Of a stretch of 64,000 nucleotides of DNA, positions 15,211 to 26,391 are shown piece after piece. The notes beneath the pieces are model-generated. The model saw only the letters and a program-made list of their open reading frames with translations, did no database searches and had not been told where the DNA came from. Position 1 is the stretch's first letter. Each line of letters opens with the position of its first letter. Source of the DNA: Chloroflexota bacterium (lineage in GTDB: Bacteria; Chloroflexota; Anaerolineae; Aggregatilineales; Phototrophicaceae); the NCBI GenBank assembly GCA_028875245.1, contig JAPPEU010000087.1:1-64000 (forward strand), written 5' to 3'. The translations under genes were made by a program, and so were the position numbers.

Positions 15211-17736
15211 TCAGCCGGCGTCCACGCCGTACAGCTCGCGATAGATATTGTAGTTGCGATAGATGAACTGCACATAATGGCGCGTTGAATCAATCGTTAT
15301 CGTCGTCATAAACAGATCGGGGTCGCCGCCGGAAAGCGCGTTCCAATCGTAAGCGCGGCCGGGGCCGGCGTTGTATGCGGCGAGCGCGACCACGGCGTTC
15401 CGATCGAAAAGCTCCAGCTGTTCATAGAGGTAGTCAGCGCCAAATGCGATGCCCGCGTAAGGGCGAAACAGGTCCGCGTGTTGATAATCGGGCCAGTTGA
15501 GTTTGCGCGCGATGTACTCTGCGGTCGAAGGAATCACCTGCGTAAGGCCTTTTTCGCCCGCGCCGGCTGTGGCGTACGTGTTGAAAAGGCTCTCCTGCCG
15601 GATCAATGAAAGCATCAGCAAGGGGTCGACGGCGCGTTCAGCGGCCGCCGGCTGGATGACGTCAATGTAGTAGGCGGGGAAACGCAATCGGGCGATGGCG
15701 GGTGGCGCCTGCAACGTTCCCAGGCCCGAGGCGATTATCACATCGGCCGCCGCGATAATGCTCTCGCGATAGGCGCCGAGAGCGCGCAAATGGATCGCCA
15801 GGCGGTAGCTGCTCAAGACATCGCCCCGCTCGCGCGCCTCATCGACCAACTCTTCAAATTCGTTGAATGCTTCCTGAAAGGCGCTGACGGCCAGGAGCTC
15901 GCGCCCGCGGATCATACGCGGGTCGCCATCCAGCGACTCGGGCAGGCGCCATAAATCACCTGTGTCTTCAATGGCGAATCTCCCCCGCAGCCAGCTCTCG
16001 GCCGCCTGCAATTCCGTCATTTCGTCGAAATCAAATTGGACGCGGTCGGGCGCCAGGAAGGGCTGACGGCCGATGCGGAAGTCGCCGGCGCGGGCCGCAA
16101 AATAACTGTCGGGCGCCGCCGCGATCGCCTCGTCGAATGCCGCGTTGGCCGCTGCATTGTCCGCGCGGTCCAGGGCGATCCGGCCGATCCACAATGACGC
16201 CGCCGCCCGATCCTCGCCGTTCGTCAAGGCCGCGATCCGTTCATAGAGGCTCTCGGCTATGTTCCAGTCTTCATCGCGCACAGCGGCCGATGCCGCAATG
16301 AACAATCCGTTTGTGGTCAATTCATGATCGGGATAGCTATCGGCCAAGCGGAGAAAAATATCCCGCGATAAAGCCGTCTCGCCATTGGTCCCGTGGAGAT
16401 AACCCGCCCGCCAAAGCGCTTCGCCCGCCGCCTTCGCCAGCGTGTCATAGTCCGCAGCAATCGACAAATAAATCTGAATCGCCGCCGGGATATCGCCCGC
16501 CAGAAAGCGCGTACGCCCGCGCTCCAGCAGCGCGTCGCCAAAGAGCCGATCCCCAGGATAGCGATCGATCAATATCTGAAAGGCGATGGATGCCGCGTCA
16601 AAATTGCCTATCTGGCGATAGGCGCGCCCGAGCAAAAGGAATAGCTCCGCCGGAACCGCCGTCGAGTCAACTTCGGTCGTGTATTGGTTGAAGGCCTCGA
16701 TCGCCGCCTGATAATCCCCGGCGGATGTGGCCGCGCGGCCTCGCTGCAAACCGTCGAAGACTTGGCCATGCCGCCGCAACTGATCCTGCGCCTGCCAGGC
16801 TGCGGCCGTGCCGGGGTAATTCTCGACCACCGCTTTCATCCGCGCCAGGCCGGTATCGGAATCGACGCTGTTAAGCGCGACTTTCGCCGCCGCCAACGAG
16901 ATATCAGCGCGGTATGGGATATTGCGCGCCACAGACAGAATCGCGTCATATTGAGCGACCGCTTCGGCATGCCGCCCCAGGTTGATATGGATTTGAGCCA
17001 GCTTCTCACGCAGTATCAGCAGCGGCACCTTCGAGCGTCTGGCGTTGATCGCGCGTTCGTAATTCCCCAGCGCGCCCTCCGTCTGCCCCAAGGCGATCTG
17101 CGCATCGGCGATTCGCTCATAGACGTAACTGTCAATCAACGACGGGCGAAGCGTCAAATACTGCCGCAAATCGGCGATGGCCGCTCCCCACTGTGACAGC
17201 CCCAGCCGGGCATCGGCGCGCAAGAAATAAGCCCGCGCCAATTGTCCATCGTCCGGAAATTCGTCGATGAACAGCGTGAAGCTGTCGAGCGCCTGCTCAA
17301 AATAGCCGGCGCGCAAGGCGACCTGCCCCAGTCGAAATCGCGCCTGGGCGCGAGGCTGCGAGCCGACGGCATCGCCGTAATTGAGCAAACCCCGATATAT
17401 GCCCGCCGCCTCTTCCAGGTAGCCGTTGCGAGTGAGGTTTTCGCCCGAGTGCAGCAATTTCGCCGCATCGATGCCCGGCGCCGTTGGAGCGGCCGGCGGA
17501 ATCTCGGTCGGGGTTTCGCTGGGCGCCGCCTGAATCGCGAGCGGCCGCGGCGTCGCCGTAACGTAGATGATATTATCGGCATCCGGCGTCGGCAGCCCCG
17601 CCTCCAAGCTGCGAAAACTGCAGGCGTTTGCGCAGATTATCAAGGCAAGAAAAAGCAAGGAAGAACGGAGCGCGTGGCTGGATCCGCCCGAATGAAACCT
17701 GTCCGTCATAGTACGCAGCGCCGTATTGCTTGTCAT
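15211..17736 (-). CDS. Lipoprotein lytic transglycosylase with TPR-like repeats (Slt70-like)
   Basis: 841 residues. The N-terminus has a signal sequence ending in a lipobox (A-N-A-C, Cys about residue 39), so the protein is probably lipid-anchored outside the membrane. A long helical TPR-like region follows (about residues 90-600), with repeats such as A-R-F-R-L-G-Q-V-A-L-R-A-G-Y-F-E-Q-A. The C-terminal SLT domain shows I-R-Q-E-S-L-F-N (catalytic Glu, about residue 713), G-L-T-Q-V-I-P-S-T-A and A-A-Y-N-A-G-P-G. It cleaves the MurNAc-GlcNAc bond of peptidoglycan to anhydro-MurNAc. It is last in a three-gene run with the small hypothetical and the DUF255 gene. Confidence 0.88.
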   Translation of the reverse strand: MTSNTALRTMTDRFHSGGSSHALRSSLLFLALIICANACSFRSLEAGLPTPDADNIIYVTATPRPLAIQAAPSETPTEIPPAAPTAPGIDAAKLLHSGENLTRNGYLEEAAGIYRGLLNYGDAVGSQPRAQARFRLGQVALRAGYFEQALDSFTLFIDEFPDDGQLARAYFLRADARLGLSQWGAAIADLRQYLTLRPSLIDSYVYERIADAQIALGQTEGALGNYERAINARRSKVPLLILREKLAQIHINLGRHAEAVAQYDAILSVARNIPYRADISLAAAKVALNSVDSDTGLARMKAVVENYPGTAAAWQAQDQLRRHGQVFDGLQRGRAATSAGDYQAAIEAFNQYTTEVDSTAVPAELFLLLGRAYRQIGNFDAASIAFQILIDRYPGDRLFGDALLERGRTRFLAGDIPAAIQIYLSIAADYDTLAKAAGEALWRAGYLHGTNGETALSRDIFLRLADSYPDHELTTNGLFIAASAAVRDEDWNIAESLYERIAALTNGEDRAAASLWIGRIALDRADNAAANAAFDEAIAAAPDSYFAARAGDFRIGRQPFLAPDRVQFDFDEMTELQAAESWLRGRFAIEDTGDLWRLPESLDGDPRMIRGRELLAVSAFQEAFNEFEELVDEARERGDVLSSYRLAIHLRALGAYRESIIAAADVIIASGLGTLQAPPAIARLRFPAYYIDVIQPAAAERAVDPLLMLSLIRQESLFNTYATAGAGEKGLTQVIPSTAEYIARKLNWPDYQHADLFRPYAGIAFGADYLYEQLELFDRNAVVALAAYNAGPGRAYDWNALSGGDPDLFMTTITIDSTRHYVQFIYRNYNIYRELYGVDAG

Positions 17737-17752
17737 GCAAGGTCAAACGATT

Positions 17753-18229
17753 TTAATCCGCCGGTGGAACCAGGTCGCCCGCTAGCCAGGGAATGCCGTA
17801 ACCGATAATCAAGTGCCCGGCTTCCGCCAATGCGGCCCCCAAAGAGTCAGTGTCTTGAAAACTCCACCAGTGATCAGCGGCGGGCAGAATCGCCACCGCG
17901 AAATCCTCCACAACCAACTGACCGAGCCCGCGCGTCGCATAACCCGTATTGTCCCTGGCCATGCCATGACGGTCGGGCGAGCGCGTAAGCTGCACTTTGA
18001 AGCGCGATGGCGCCCCGGCCGACCACATCGTGTTGCTGTAGACCAGGGCCTGGAAATCGATCAAGCCAAAGTAACCATCGTGAAAGTCTTTCAGGAAGCG
18101 ATACTTCCCGCCGGCCCGCTGGTAGGGATTCTCCCGCAGGTGATAACCGGCGGCGCTGAAAGCCTGCCCCACGACGGTCTGCAGCAAAGTTCGAAAATAA
18201 TCTTGACCGGCCTGCCGCTCTTGCGTCAT
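17753..18229 (-). CDS. Hypothetical protein between DUF255 and slt genes
   Basis: 158 residues, no recognised domain and no signal peptide. It is alpha/beta in appearance, with several aromatic residues (Y-F-G-L-I-D-F-Q, H-W-W-S-F-Q-D). Gaps of only 19 and 16 bases to its neighbours on the same strand support translation within an operon. Its function is unknown. Confidence 0.55.
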   Translation of the reverse strand: MTQERQAGQDYFRTLLQTVVGQAFSAAGYHLRENPYQRAGGKYRFLKDFHDGYFGLIDFQALVYSNTMWSAGAPSRFKVQLTRSPDRHGMARDNTGYATRGLGQLVVEDFAVAILPAADHWWSFQDTDSLGAALAEAGHLIIGYGIPWLAGDLVPPAD

Positions 18230-18248
18230 CAGCTGGCCCCCGGGGCGC

Positions 18249-20318
18249 TCACCATGCCGAAAGCAATGCCTCGACTTCCGCCGCCGTCGTCACCGGGAGT
18301 CGACAGGCAAAATTGCGGCAGACGTAGACGGTTGTTTTGTCCTCTAGCTTTTTGCGCGCGTTCAAAAGTGGAATGCTGTCCTGTTTGTCAACATCGTCTT
18401 CCGCCATCGCCGCTATCAGGTTCGGTCGATACCGCCGCTGTATGACGTTCAGAATTTCAGCGGTCGGCTCGCTGGCGATGTCGCCGATGATCGCCACTTC
18501 AGCGATTCCCCGCACGAACATGTCGGCGGCGTTCAGTGATTCAGCGAATGCTTGCGGATACTGCCGCATGGCGTCCGAAAGTTTCCGCAAGACCGAGCGA
18601 GCGGCTTCATCATAGCGCGCTTCACCAGTGTAGGCAGCGAGACGCAGCAGCTGCTTCGCCATCATGCCGTTGCCAGACGGCATGACGTTGTCCTGCAAGT
18701 TTCGCGGCCGCACAATCAGCGCTTCGTGATCGTCGCTCGTATCATAAAAGCCGCCATCGTCCGACCGGAAACGCTCAAGCGCCACACCCGCCAGCTGCCT
18801 TGCCGCGCGGAACCAGCTTTCATCAAAGGTAGACTGATAGAGTTCAAGCAGGGCGTCAATCATATTGGCGTAATCTTCCAGATAGCCGTTCAGCTTGCTC
18901 CGCCCATCCTTGTGGCTGCGATACAAACGCCCGCCCTCATCCAGCATCTGCTCAAGCAGGAAAGCGCCCGCGCGCCGCGCCGCCGCCAGATAATCGTCGC
19001 GCTCCAAGACCCGGGCCGCTTCCGCCAGGCTCGCCAGCATCAGGCCGTTCCACGAGGTCAGAATTTTGTCGTCCAAATCAGGTGGCGTCCGCTCTGCGCG
19101 CAAGGCATAGAGACGCCGCTTTATAAGCGTGATCGCAGCCGACAAGTCCGCCACAGACAGGCCCAACGTTTCGGCCGTCTCGTCCAGGGATCTTGGCAAG
19201 TGAAGGATGTTGGCGCCCTCGAAGTTTCCCTGAGTCGACATGCCGTAAGTCTCGATGGCAATCTCCAGCGCGCGCGGCGCTTCCTCGCTGATCGGCTCAA
19301 GCGCTTCCGCCACTTCTTCAATTGTCCAGACGAAGAACTTGCCTTCTTCGCCCTCGCTGTCGGCATCGGTCGCGCTGTAGAATCCGCCGCCGGCCGCCGT
19401 CATCTCGCGCAGGATGTAATCGTAAATGTCCTCGGCAATAGCGCGGAAAAATCCATCGCCGGTGATCTGCCAGGCATGCAAATAGAGCCGGCTTAACTGG
19501 GCATTGTCATAAAGCATCTTTTCAAAGTGGGGCGTCAGCCAATGAGCGTCGACGCTGTAACGGGCGAAGCCGCCGCCGATCTGATCGTAAATCCCGCCCT
19601 GGGCCATTTGACGCAGCGTGAACGCCACCAACGTCAGCGCCTCGTCAGCGCCCGCGCGCGCATGATGGCGCAGCAGGAATTCCAAATTGATGGGATTTGG
19701 GAACTTGGGTTGCGAACCAAAGCCGCCGTTTTCGCGGTCGATGCTTGCCAGCATGCCCTGGGCCGCCTCGTCCAGCATGTCGGCGGTCAAGCCGCTGTCG
19801 TCCGCGCGCCCAATCGCCAGCACATCGCGCCTCAGCGCCTCATGCAACTGGCTGGCCTGCTGATCCAAGTTCTCTCGTTGATTGCGGTAAGCCTCATGAA
19901 CGGCGCCCATCAGCTGGGTGAAGGAAGGCATCCCATGGCGGCGTTCTTTGGGAAAGTAAGTGCCGCCATAGAAAGGACGGCCGTCTGGGAGCAGAAAGAC
20001 CGTCATCGGCCAGCCGCCTTGCCCGGCGATCGCCTGCACCGCGCCCATATAAATGTCATCAACATCGGGCCGCTCTTCCCGATCAACTTTGACGTTGATG
20101 AAGAGCGCGTTCATCATTTCCGCCGTCGCTTCGTCTTCAAAGCTCTCATGCGCCATCACATGACACCAGTGACAAGCGCTGTAGCCGACGCTTAGCAGAA
20201 TCGGCTTGTCCATTTCCCGGGCGATGCGAAAGGCTTCATCGCCCCAGGGATGCCATTCCACCGGATTGTTCGCATGCTGCAGCAAATAGGGGCTGGTCTC
20301 GTACTTTAGTCGATTCAT
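18249..20318 (-). CDS. DUF255 thioredoxin-domain protein (YyaL / SSP411-like)
   Basis: 689 residues from ATG 20318, where the family N-terminus [14 protein letters not shown] begins; the open frame extends upstream but is not conserved in type. The N-terminal thioredoxin-like domain carries the redox motif C-H-W-C (Cys49, Cys52) in [10 protein letters not shown] long (alpha/alpha) barrel follows, resembling N-acylglucosamine 2-epimerase-type glycoside enzymes (for example L-T-S-W-N-G-L-M). Its biochemical role is not established in the family. It is first gene of an operon with the hypothetical protein and the lytic transglycosylase, which hints at an envelope-related role. Confidence 0.88.
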   Translation of the reverse strand: MNRLKYETSPYLLQHANNPVEWHPWGDEAFRIAREMDKPILLSVGYSACHWCHVMAHESFEDEATAEMMNALFINVKVDREERPDVDDIYMGAVQAIAGQGGWPMTVFLLPDGRPFYGGTYFPKERRHGMPSFTQLMGAVHEAYRNQRENLDQQASQLHEALRRDVLAIGRADDSGLTADMLDEAAQGMLASIDRENGGFGSQPKFPNPINLEFLLRHHARAGADEALTLVAFTLRQMAQGGIYDQIGGGFARYSVDAHWLTPHFEKMLYDNAQLSRLYLHAWQITGDGFFRAIAEDIYDYILREMTAAGGGFYSATDADSEGEEGKFFVWTIEEVAEALEPISEEAPRALEIAIETYGMSTQGNFEGANILHLPRSLDETAETLGLSVADLSAAITLIKRRLYALRAERTPPDLDDKILTSWNGLMLASLAEAARVLERDDYLAAARRAGAFLLEQMLDEGGRLYRSHKDGRSKLNGYLEDYANMIDALLELYQSTFDESWFRAARQLAGVALERFRSDDGGFYDTSDDHEALIVRPRNLQDNVMPSGNGMMAKQLLRLAAYTGEARYDEAARSVLRKLSDAMRQYPQAFAESLNAADMFVRGIAEVAIIGDIASEPTAEILNVIQRRYRPNLIAAMAEDDVDKQDSIPLLNARKKLEDKTTVYVCRNFACRLPVTTAAEVEALLSAW

Positions 20319-20574
20319 GCCTGCTCTCATATGCTTTTGCAAGGCTTGGCGCTGCGCTCGTCCGCAAGCATAGCGGAGTTTAGCCGGAAACGATATTGCC
20401 ACTTCCGCGCCTCTTCTGCCCGTCTTTGCAGCCCTGATCGCCTTGCTGCCTGGCCTGAGCCAATCCGCAACCGAGCAACCCATTACGCCGTATTCCGTGT
20501 TATTATCGGCAGTCAACGCTAGCGGTCCGCCGCTTTCTAAGACAATACTTGCACAATTTGGGCCGCTGATAAGG

Positions 20575-20580
20575 TATAAT
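20575..20580 (+). promoter_or_regulatory. -10 box candidate for ftsH
   Basis: Perfect TATAAT 39 bases before the ftsH start. A TTGCAC lies 20 bases upstream of it, a longer spacer than usual. Confidence 0.45.
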
Positions 20581-20619
20581 CAGACTACACAATCCGTATT
20601 TCGCAGGTACTATCTCTCC

Positions 20620-22638
20620 ATGCAGTTTTGGGAAAACAACGATAACGACGAAAGCCCTGAGGGCGGACGTCCGCCGCAACCGCCGCCGAATTGGCGCAAG
20701 TGGATCTCACCGGGGCTGCTCGTCCTGGTGATGCTGCTGGCTTTGATTTCCTCACCCGGTCTTTTGGGTGGCTTCTCGTCCACGCCGGAAATCGCCTATT
20801 CCGATGTCTACGAGCAATTGCTCCAGAATAACATCAGCCGCCTGCATTTTCAGGACAGCATCGCCGTCAGCGGCAGTTTCAAAAGCAGCATCACCGTCTC
20901 GGCCGCCTCCGGGCGCATGCAAAGCGTAACGCGCTTTACCGCGCAGCTCCCGCCTTATGCCGGCGCTGCGCTCTTGCGAATGGCGGAGGAACGCGGCGTG
21001 AAACCAATTGAGGGCAATTGGACGCAGCCCAACACCTGGCTGACGCTGCTCATCAATTTCCTGCCGCTTGTGCTCATCATCGCATTTTTCGTTTGGATGG
21101 GGCGCCGCGCGCAGGGCCAGATGAATGGCATCTTCTCGTTCGGCCAATCACAGGCGCGCGAGAAAACGCCCGAGATGCCAGCCATCAAGTTCGAGGATGT
21201 CGCCGGCCAGGACGCCGCCAAGATGGAACTGGAAGAGGTCGTCGATTTCCTCAAGCAGCCGGAAAAATATGTCAAGGTCGGCGCGAAAGTGCCGCGGGGC
21301 GTACTATTGATTGGCCCGCCCGGCACCGGCAAAACCTTGATGGCGCGCGCCGTCGCCGGCGAAGCCAATGTCGCGTTTTTCAGCATCGCCGCTTCCGAGT
21401 TCGTGGAAATGTTCGTTGGCGTTGGCGCCTCGCGCGTTCGCGATCTCTTCAAGCGCGCCAAAGAAAACGCGCCCGCCATCATCTTTGTCGATGAGATCGA
21501 CGCTGTCGGCCGGCGCCGCGGCACCGGCTTGGGCGGCGGCCACGACGAGCGCGAACAAACCCTGAACCAATTGCTCTCTGAGATGGACGGCTTCGACAAC
21601 GACACCAACATCGTCATGATCGCCGCCACCAACCGGCCCGATGTGCTGGACCCTGCCCTGCTGCGGCCCGGGCGCTTCGATCGGCAAATCACGGTGGACC
21701 TCCCCGATGTCAAGGGCCGGCACGAGATCCTCAAGATTCACACCAAGAACAAGCCGCTCGGCAACAATGTCGAGCTTGAGTCCCTGGCGCGCGCGACCAT
21801 CGGCTTTTCCGGCGCCGACATCGCCAACCTCGCCAATGAAGCCGCCATGCACGCCGCCCGCTTCGACCGCCGCCTCATCACCATGTCCGACTTTACGACC
21901 GCTTATGAACGCATCCGCCTGGGCACCAAACGTCCGCCGCTCTCCAACGATAAAGACCGCCGCATCACCGCTTATCACGAGGCCGGTCACGCCATTGTAT
22001 CCTTCCTGATTCCCGATGCGATGGCCCTGCTCAAGACGACCATCATTCCGCGTGGGCGCGCGCTTGGCGTCGCTTTCTACATGCCCAAAGATGATTCGCT
22101 CCATCAATCTCGCAAACAGCTGGAAGCCTTCATCCGCGTCGGCCTGGCGGGAAGGATCGCCGAAGAAATCGTCTTTGACGATGTCACCACCGGCGCCGCC
22201 AATGACATTCAGCAAGTGACGCAGATCGCCCGGCGCATGGTCAAAATGTTTGGCATGAGCGACTCGGTCGGCATGGTCAACTACGGCGACGACTCCGACC
22301 AGCCTTTCCTCGGTTATGCCATCGCCAGCGGGCGCGATTACAGTGATGACACCGCCGCCAAGCTCGACGCCGAAATCAAGCGCATCATTGATGTCGCCTA
22401 TCAGGAAACGCGCGAACTGCTGGAAGACCACCGCGATGAATTGGACGCGCTGGCTGAAGCCCTGCTCGGGAAAGAGACCGTCGAGCGGAAAGAGATACTG
22501 CGAATCATGGGCATCGAAGACGATGCGGACGATATCGTGCCCGATTCAGTCGCCAAGCACCTGCGCGAGCCGCAGGCCGCCGAAAACAACGGCTCGGATA
22601 CGAAAGAAACCGCCGAGGTGGAAAGCGAACCCGGTTAG
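20620..22638 (+). CDS. ftsH: ATP-dependent zinc metalloprotease FtsH
   Basis: 672 residues from ATG 20620. Two transmembrane helices (about residues 28-52 and 137-161) flank an extracytoplasmic domain. The AAA+ module has Walker A G-P-P-G-T-G-K-T (about residue 232), the pore motif F-V-E-M-F-V-G, Walker B I-I-F-V-D-E-I-D, and the second region of homology with R-P-G-R-F-D-R. The protease domain has the zinc motif H-E-A-G-H (about 453-457). FtsH is a hexameric membrane protease that degrades misfolded membrane proteins and regulatory substrates. The tail is acidic. A strong terminator follows. Confidence 0.96.
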   Translation: MQFWENNDNDESPEGGRPPQPPPNWRKWISPGLLVLVMLLALISSPGLLGGFSSTPEIAYSDVYEQLLQNNISRLHFQDSIAVSGSFKSSITVSAASGRMQSVTRFTAQLPPYAGAALLRMAEERGVKPIEGNWTQPNTWLTLLINFLPLVLIIAFFVWMGRRAQGQMNGIFSFGQSQAREKTPEMPAIKFEDVAGQDAAKMELEEVVDFLKQPEKYVKVGAKVPRGVLLIGPPGTGKTLMARAVAGEANVAFFSIAASEFVEMFVGVGASRVRDLFKRAKENAPAIIFVDEIDAVGRRRGTGLGGGHDEREQTLNQLLSEMDGFDNDTNIVMIAATNRPDVLDPALLRPGRFDRQITVDLPDVKGRHEILKIHTKNKPLGNNVELESLARATIGFSGADIANLANEAAMHAARFDRRLITMSDFTTAYERIRLGTKRPPLSNDKDRRITAYHEAGHAIVSFLIPDAMALLKTTIIPRGRALGVAFYMPKDDSLHQSRKQLEAFIRVGLAGRIAEEIVFDDVTTGAANDIQQVTQIARRMVKMFGMSDSVGMVNYGDDSDQPFLGYAIASGRDYSDDTAAKLDAEIKRIIDVAYQETRELLEDHRDELDALAEALLGKETVERKEILRIMGIEDDADDIVPDSVAKHLREPQAAENNGSDTKETAEVESEPG

Positions 22639-22674
22639 AAAATTCCCCCGGCCTGATGCCACAAGACCAACGAC

Positions 22675-22708
22675 AAAAGGGCGGGATCGATTGACCCCGC
22701 CCTTTTTT
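22675..22708. terminator. Bidirectional terminator between ftsH and the EF-G paralogue
   Basis: AAAAGGGCGGG pairs with CCCGCCCTTTTTT; it is symmetrical, with an A-run on one side and a T-run on the other, so it can stop transcription from both convergent genes. Confidence 0.85.
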
Positions 22709-22727
22709 GTCGCGATATGTTTTCTTG

Positions 22728-24797
22728 CTAGCCCGCCTCCGCCTCGACCTCGGCGATTATCTCGCCTTGCACATAGGCGGGCACACGATCGTAGCGGTTG
22801 AAATCCATCGCATAGATGCCGCGTCCGCCGGTCATGGAGCGCAGGTCGTTGCCATAGCGCAGCATCTCCGCCAGCGGCACTTCCGCCGTGACAACACTCT
22901 TGATGCCGATCGTATCCATGCCTTGCACCCGACCGCGCCGCGTATTGAGATCGCTCATGATGTCGCCCATCATCGACTCGGGCACGGTGATCCTGACATC
23001 CATGATTGGCTCGAGCAGCACCGGTTTCGCCTTGCGAAAGGCATCGCGAAAAGCCTCGCGCCCGGCAATTTGAAAAGCGATGTCCTTGGAATCGACCGGG
23101 TGCTCCTTGCCATCAAAGACATTGACCTTCACCCGCACGACCGGGAAGCCGGCGATGACGCCATCACCCAGCACGGCGCGGATGCCTTTCTCGGTCGAAG
23201 CGACAAACTGCTGCGAAATCGCCCCGCCGAAGACCGACGATTCAAACTCGAAGCCCTCGCCCTCAGGCGTCGGCTCGATTTTCAGATCGACCCGGCCATA
23301 CTGGCCGGCGCCGCCGGTCTGTTTTTTGTGCGTGTAGCTTGATTCGGCATTGCCCGTAATTGTCTCGCGATAGGGAACTTTGGGCCAGTCTGTATCAATG
23401 CCGACGCCGAGCGCTTCCGCCCGCTTCAGCATGACCTCCAGATGGATCTGACCCATGCCCTCGAGGACCGTCTGCCGCGTGTCGCCGTCCTGGCGCCAGC
23501 GCAATGTCGGGTCGGCATCACAAAGATTGCTCAGGGTCGGTCCCATTTTCGCGCTGTCGGCTTGCGTCCTCGGCGTGACCGCCAACATATACAGCGGCGC
23601 CGGGAAGTCGGGCGCGATGACGCGAAGATCGGAGGCGGCGTCAACAAAGGTGTCGCCCGTCTTGGTGTCGGTGAGCTTCGCCACCACGCCGATGTCGCCG
23701 GCATGCAGCGTCTTGACGGGAAACTGTTCCTTGCCGCGCATTACAAACAGTGAATTGAAGCGCTCCTCGGCCTCGCTGTTTGAATTCATATAGCGCCCGT
23801 CACTGGAAATTGCGCCGGAAAAGATGCGGAAGTAATTGAGCGTACCCACGAAGCGATCATTGACCGTCTTGAATACGTAGGCGGCCAATGGGCCGTCATC
23901 GCCATGCGGCGGGCGCAGAACGTCGGCTTCACCGCCACGGGCGATATCGACGCGCCGCTCGCTGGGTGGCGCGGTGTAAGCGACAAGCGCTTCCATCAGC
24001 GGGACCGTGCCAATGTTTTCCGTGCTGGACAGCGTGAATACGGGGACCGTCTTCAGCTCCGGCGAACGCGATGCCTTGCGCATGCCGGCGCGGATTTCGT
24101 CGAAAGACAGGGTCTCTTCCTCAAAATACTTCTCGAGCAGCTCATCATCCGCTTCGGCCGCCGCTTCCAGCAATTCCATGTGCGCTTCTTCCAGCGCGTC
24201 GGCATATTCCGCCGGCAGGTCGGAGCGGTCGGCGCCGGCGCCAAAATAAGCCTTCTGCGTCAGCGCATTGGCGACGCCTTTGAAATCGGTTTGCTGGCCA
24301 ATTGGCAGCATTACGGGGATGAATTTGTAATCGTCAAATTGCCCGCGCAGTTGCTCGAGAACGGCTTCGTAATTGGCATTCTCACGGTCCATCTTGTTGA
24401 TGGCCACAATGATTGGCTGTTCGCACATGCGCGCGTATTCCCAGGCCAACTCCGTGCCCACTTCCACCCCGGCCACGGCGTCGACAACCACAATCACCGA
24501 ATCAGCCGCCAGGATCGCGTTCTTGAGTTCACCCTGAAAATCGGTGAAGCCCGGCGTGTCCAATACGTTGATCTTCACATCATCGAATTCGACCGGCGCC
24601 AAAGAAGTGGAAAGCGACAGGCCGCGCTCCCTTTCTTCATCATCCCAGTCCGAAACCATATTCGATTCGGAAATATGTCCCATCCGGGTCGTCGCGCCGG
24701 TGCTGTGCAAAAGCGCTTCGACCAGCGATGTCTTGCCACAACCTTGATGCCCCACTAAGGCGACATTTCTGATGTTTTCCGTCAGGTATTCCTTCAT
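22728..24797 (-). CDS. Elongation factor G-like translation GTPase (EF-G paralogue)
   Basis: 689 residues from ATG 24797, with GGAGG 10 bases upstream. The GTPase domain has G-H-Q-G-C-G-K-T-S (P-loop), D-T-P-G-F-T-D-F (G3) and N-K-M-D (G4). The switch I region reads E-R-G-L-S-L where canonical EF-G has E-R-G-I-T-I, and the order of domains II-V matches EF-G. This places it in the FusA2/EF-G-like group (as in actinobacteria and Chloroflexota) rather than the housekeeping translocase. The role of such paralogues is poorly defined; some act in ribosome recycling or lack activity. It does not sit with str-operon genes here. Confidence 0.87.
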   Translation of the reverse strand: MKEYLTENIRNVALVGHQGCGKTSLVEALLHSTGATTRMGHISESNMVSDWDDEERERGLSLSTSLAPVEFDDVKINVLDTPGFTDFQGELKNAILAADSVIVVVDAVAGVEVGTELAWEYARMCEQPIIVAINKMDRENANYEAVLEQLRGQFDDYKFIPVMLPIGQQTDFKGVANALTQKAYFGAGADRSDLPAEYADALEEAHMELLEAAAEADDELLEKYFEEETLSFDEIRAGMRKASRSPELKTVPVFTLSSTENIGTVPLMEALVAYTAPPSERRVDIARGGEADVLRPPHGDDGPLAAYVFKTVNDRFVGTLNYFRIFSGAISSDGRYMNSNSEAEERFNSLFVMRGKEQFPVKTLHAGDIGVVAKLTDTKTGDTFVDAASDLRVIAPDFPAPLYMLAVTPRTQADSAKMGPTLSNLCDADPTLRWRQDGDTRQTVLEGMGQIHLEVMLKRAEALGVGIDTDWPKVPYRETITGNAESSYTHKKQTGGAGQYGRVDLKIEPTPEGEGFEFESSVFGGAISQQFVASTEKGIRAVLGDGVIAGFPVVRVKVNVFDGKEHPVDSKDIAFQIAGREAFRDAFRKAKPVLLEPIMDVRITVPESMMGDIMSDLNTRRGRVQGMDTIGIKSVVTAEVPLAEMLRYGNDLRSMTGGRGIYAMDFNRYDRVPAYVQGEIIAEVEAEAG

Positions 24798-24955
24798 AGG
24801 GAGATCGCCTCCAAACAAGCATGATCCGGTTTCCAGTATTTGAAAGTCAGCGGCCCATTGCGAACCGTAAGCGTCTTGGATTGTATAGACGGCAAGCGCG
24901 ATTGTCAAAGACTCATCTCTGAATCAATCGGCAGCCTCGAATCGGCAAAATCACA

Positions 24956-24975
24956 TCAACTGTATAATCAGTTGA
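24956..24975 (+). promoter_or_regulatory. -10 box enclosed in a palindrome (candidate operator)
   Basis: TCAACTG (24956-24962), TATAAT (24963-24968), CAGTTGA (24969-24975): perfect 7-base inverted arms directly bracket the -10 hexamer. It lies 36-56 bases upstream of the SGNH hydrolase start, in the divergent region shared with the EF-G paralogue. A repressor binding here would block the promoter. Confidence 0.5.
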
Positions 24976-25003
24976 CGATAAGGCATCAGCGCGAGTTGCC
25001 AGT

Positions 25004-26293
25004 ATGCCCATCGACTCGCGGGAGAATCACTTGCGCCGAAGCATTTTCACCAATGTATTGATCGCCGCCGGCGCCATTCTGCTGACGCTGATTCTGCTAG
25101 AACTCGTCGTGCGCCTCGCCGGCAAAACCGACGCCGATGGCCGATTTACCTTGCTGAACTTCACGCTGGAGCCGCAAGCGCTGCCGGTCAATGAACTGCG
25201 CGGGCAAGTCGAGGGGTATATCGCCAACAAAGACATCGCGGTCGTGATTTATGATGAGTGGCTCGGCTGGAGCTTCCGCCCCAACTCAACCCGCCAAAGC
25301 GGAACGTTTACGATCAACAGCGCCGGTTTTCGCTCTCAGCGCGATTTTGACAGCATGCCGCCGGCGAACACCCTGCGCATCGCCGTCTTCGGGGATTCTT
25401 TCACCGCGGGGGACGACGTGGCCGATCACGAGGTCTGGAGCGCCCTCCTTGAGCGAGAGTTATTTGACGCCGGCATCCGAGCCGAAGTGCTGAATTTCGG
25501 CGTCGGCGCCTATGGCATGGGCCAAGCTTACTTGCGTTGGCAGCGCCTGGGGAAAAAATTTGCGCCCGATATGGTCATTTTCGGCCTGCAGCCGGAAAAC
25601 CTCAAACGGAATGTGAACGTCTTTCGACAACTGCTCCATCGAAGCGGGCCCGCGTTTTCCAAACCTCGTTTCGCCCTGATTGACGACGAGCTGCAATTGC
25701 TCAATGCGCCGGCGCTGCCGCCGGAACAACTCATCGATGTCTTCGAAAACTTCGACAGTCACCCGCTCGCGCCTTACGAATTCCATTACCAGAGCCGCTT
25801 CCGGGCGGCGCGCTGGTGGTCATCGAGCCGGCTAGCCAGCATCGTCTTTGAAGCGCTGCGACAAAATGCGGAAGAACCGGGCATCTATACACCCGGCAGC
25901 GAAGGCGGCGAATTGGGAAAAGCGATCGTCGATGCATTCGCCCAAGACGTCCTGGAAGCGGGCGCCGAGTTCGTCGTCCTGCACCTGCCGCTGCAAAGTC
26001 ATTTGGCCCGCTACTTCAGCAACTTGCCGCGTCCCCGCCCCATTTACGACTTCCTGCTTGAGCACTGCCGCAGCGCTTACAACTACATCCCCTTCGAAGA
26101 GCGCCTGGAACCGCATCACGTCGACGACGCCTACTGGAGCGCGACCAAACACTATGGCCCGCCCCTCCATGCGCTGCTGGCGGAGGTCCTGGCCGCCGAG
26201 ATCGTCAATTGCATCGAAAGCGGCGCCTGTCGTTTGCCCCGTTTCGACGATCTCGACGACTTCGCGATCGCTGGCCCACCCGCCGCAAACTAG
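25004..26293 (+). CDS. Membrane-anchored SGNH/GDSL-type hydrolase
   Basis: 429 residues from ATG 25004; a TTG at 25031 with GGAG 6 bases upstream is an equally good start and gives M-R-R-S-I-F-T-N. One N-terminal transmembrane helix (I-A-A-G-A-I-L-L-T-L-I-L-L-E-L) is followed by an extracytoplasmic SGNH domain: F-G-D-S-F-T-A-G (block I, nucleophile Ser), N-F-G-V-G-A-Y-G-M (block II Gly) and I-F-G-L-Q-P-E-N (block III Asn). Such proteins are esterases or acetyl-transferring enzymes acting on cell-wall glycans or lipids. The substrate is unknown. Confidence 0.75.
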   Translation: MPIDSRENHLRRSIFTNVLIAAGAILLTLILLELVVRLAGKTDADGRFTLLNFTLEPQALPVNELRGQVEGYIANKDIAVVIYDEWLGWSFRPNSTRQSGTFTINSAGFRSQRDFDSMPPANTLRIAVFGDSFTAGDDVADHEVWSALLERELFDAGIRAEVLNFGVGAYGMGQAYLRWQRLGKKFAPDMVIFGLQPENLKRNVNVFRQLLHRSGPAFSKPRFALIDDELQLLNAPALPPEQLIDVFENFDSHPLAPYEFHYQSRFRAARWWSSSRLASIVFEALRQNAEEPGIYTPGSEGGELGKAIVDAFAQDVLEAGAEFVVLHLPLQSHLARYFSNLPRPRPIYDFLLEHCRSAYNYIPFEERLEPHHVDDAYWSATKHYGPPLHALLAEVLAAEIVNCIESGACRLPRFDDLDDFAIAGPPAAN

Positions 26294-26391
26294 CATTTTC
26301 CGTTTGCAATGCGGGACTCCGCATAGTTCGCCGTGGAGAGCCGTGATAGAATCGCCAGGCGCGCGAGACGATACAGGAGCCGGTTCGAGCC

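Noticed and set aside
21304..22431. Open frame of about 375 codons on the minus strand
   Set aside because: Antisense to the AAA+ and protease part of ftsH; no recognised domain.
26370..26391. GGTTCGAGCC near the glyA-gcvT start, resembling a tRNA T-arm
   Set aside because: No acceptor stem, anticodon arm or D-arm can be formed around it; it is the leader of the gene.
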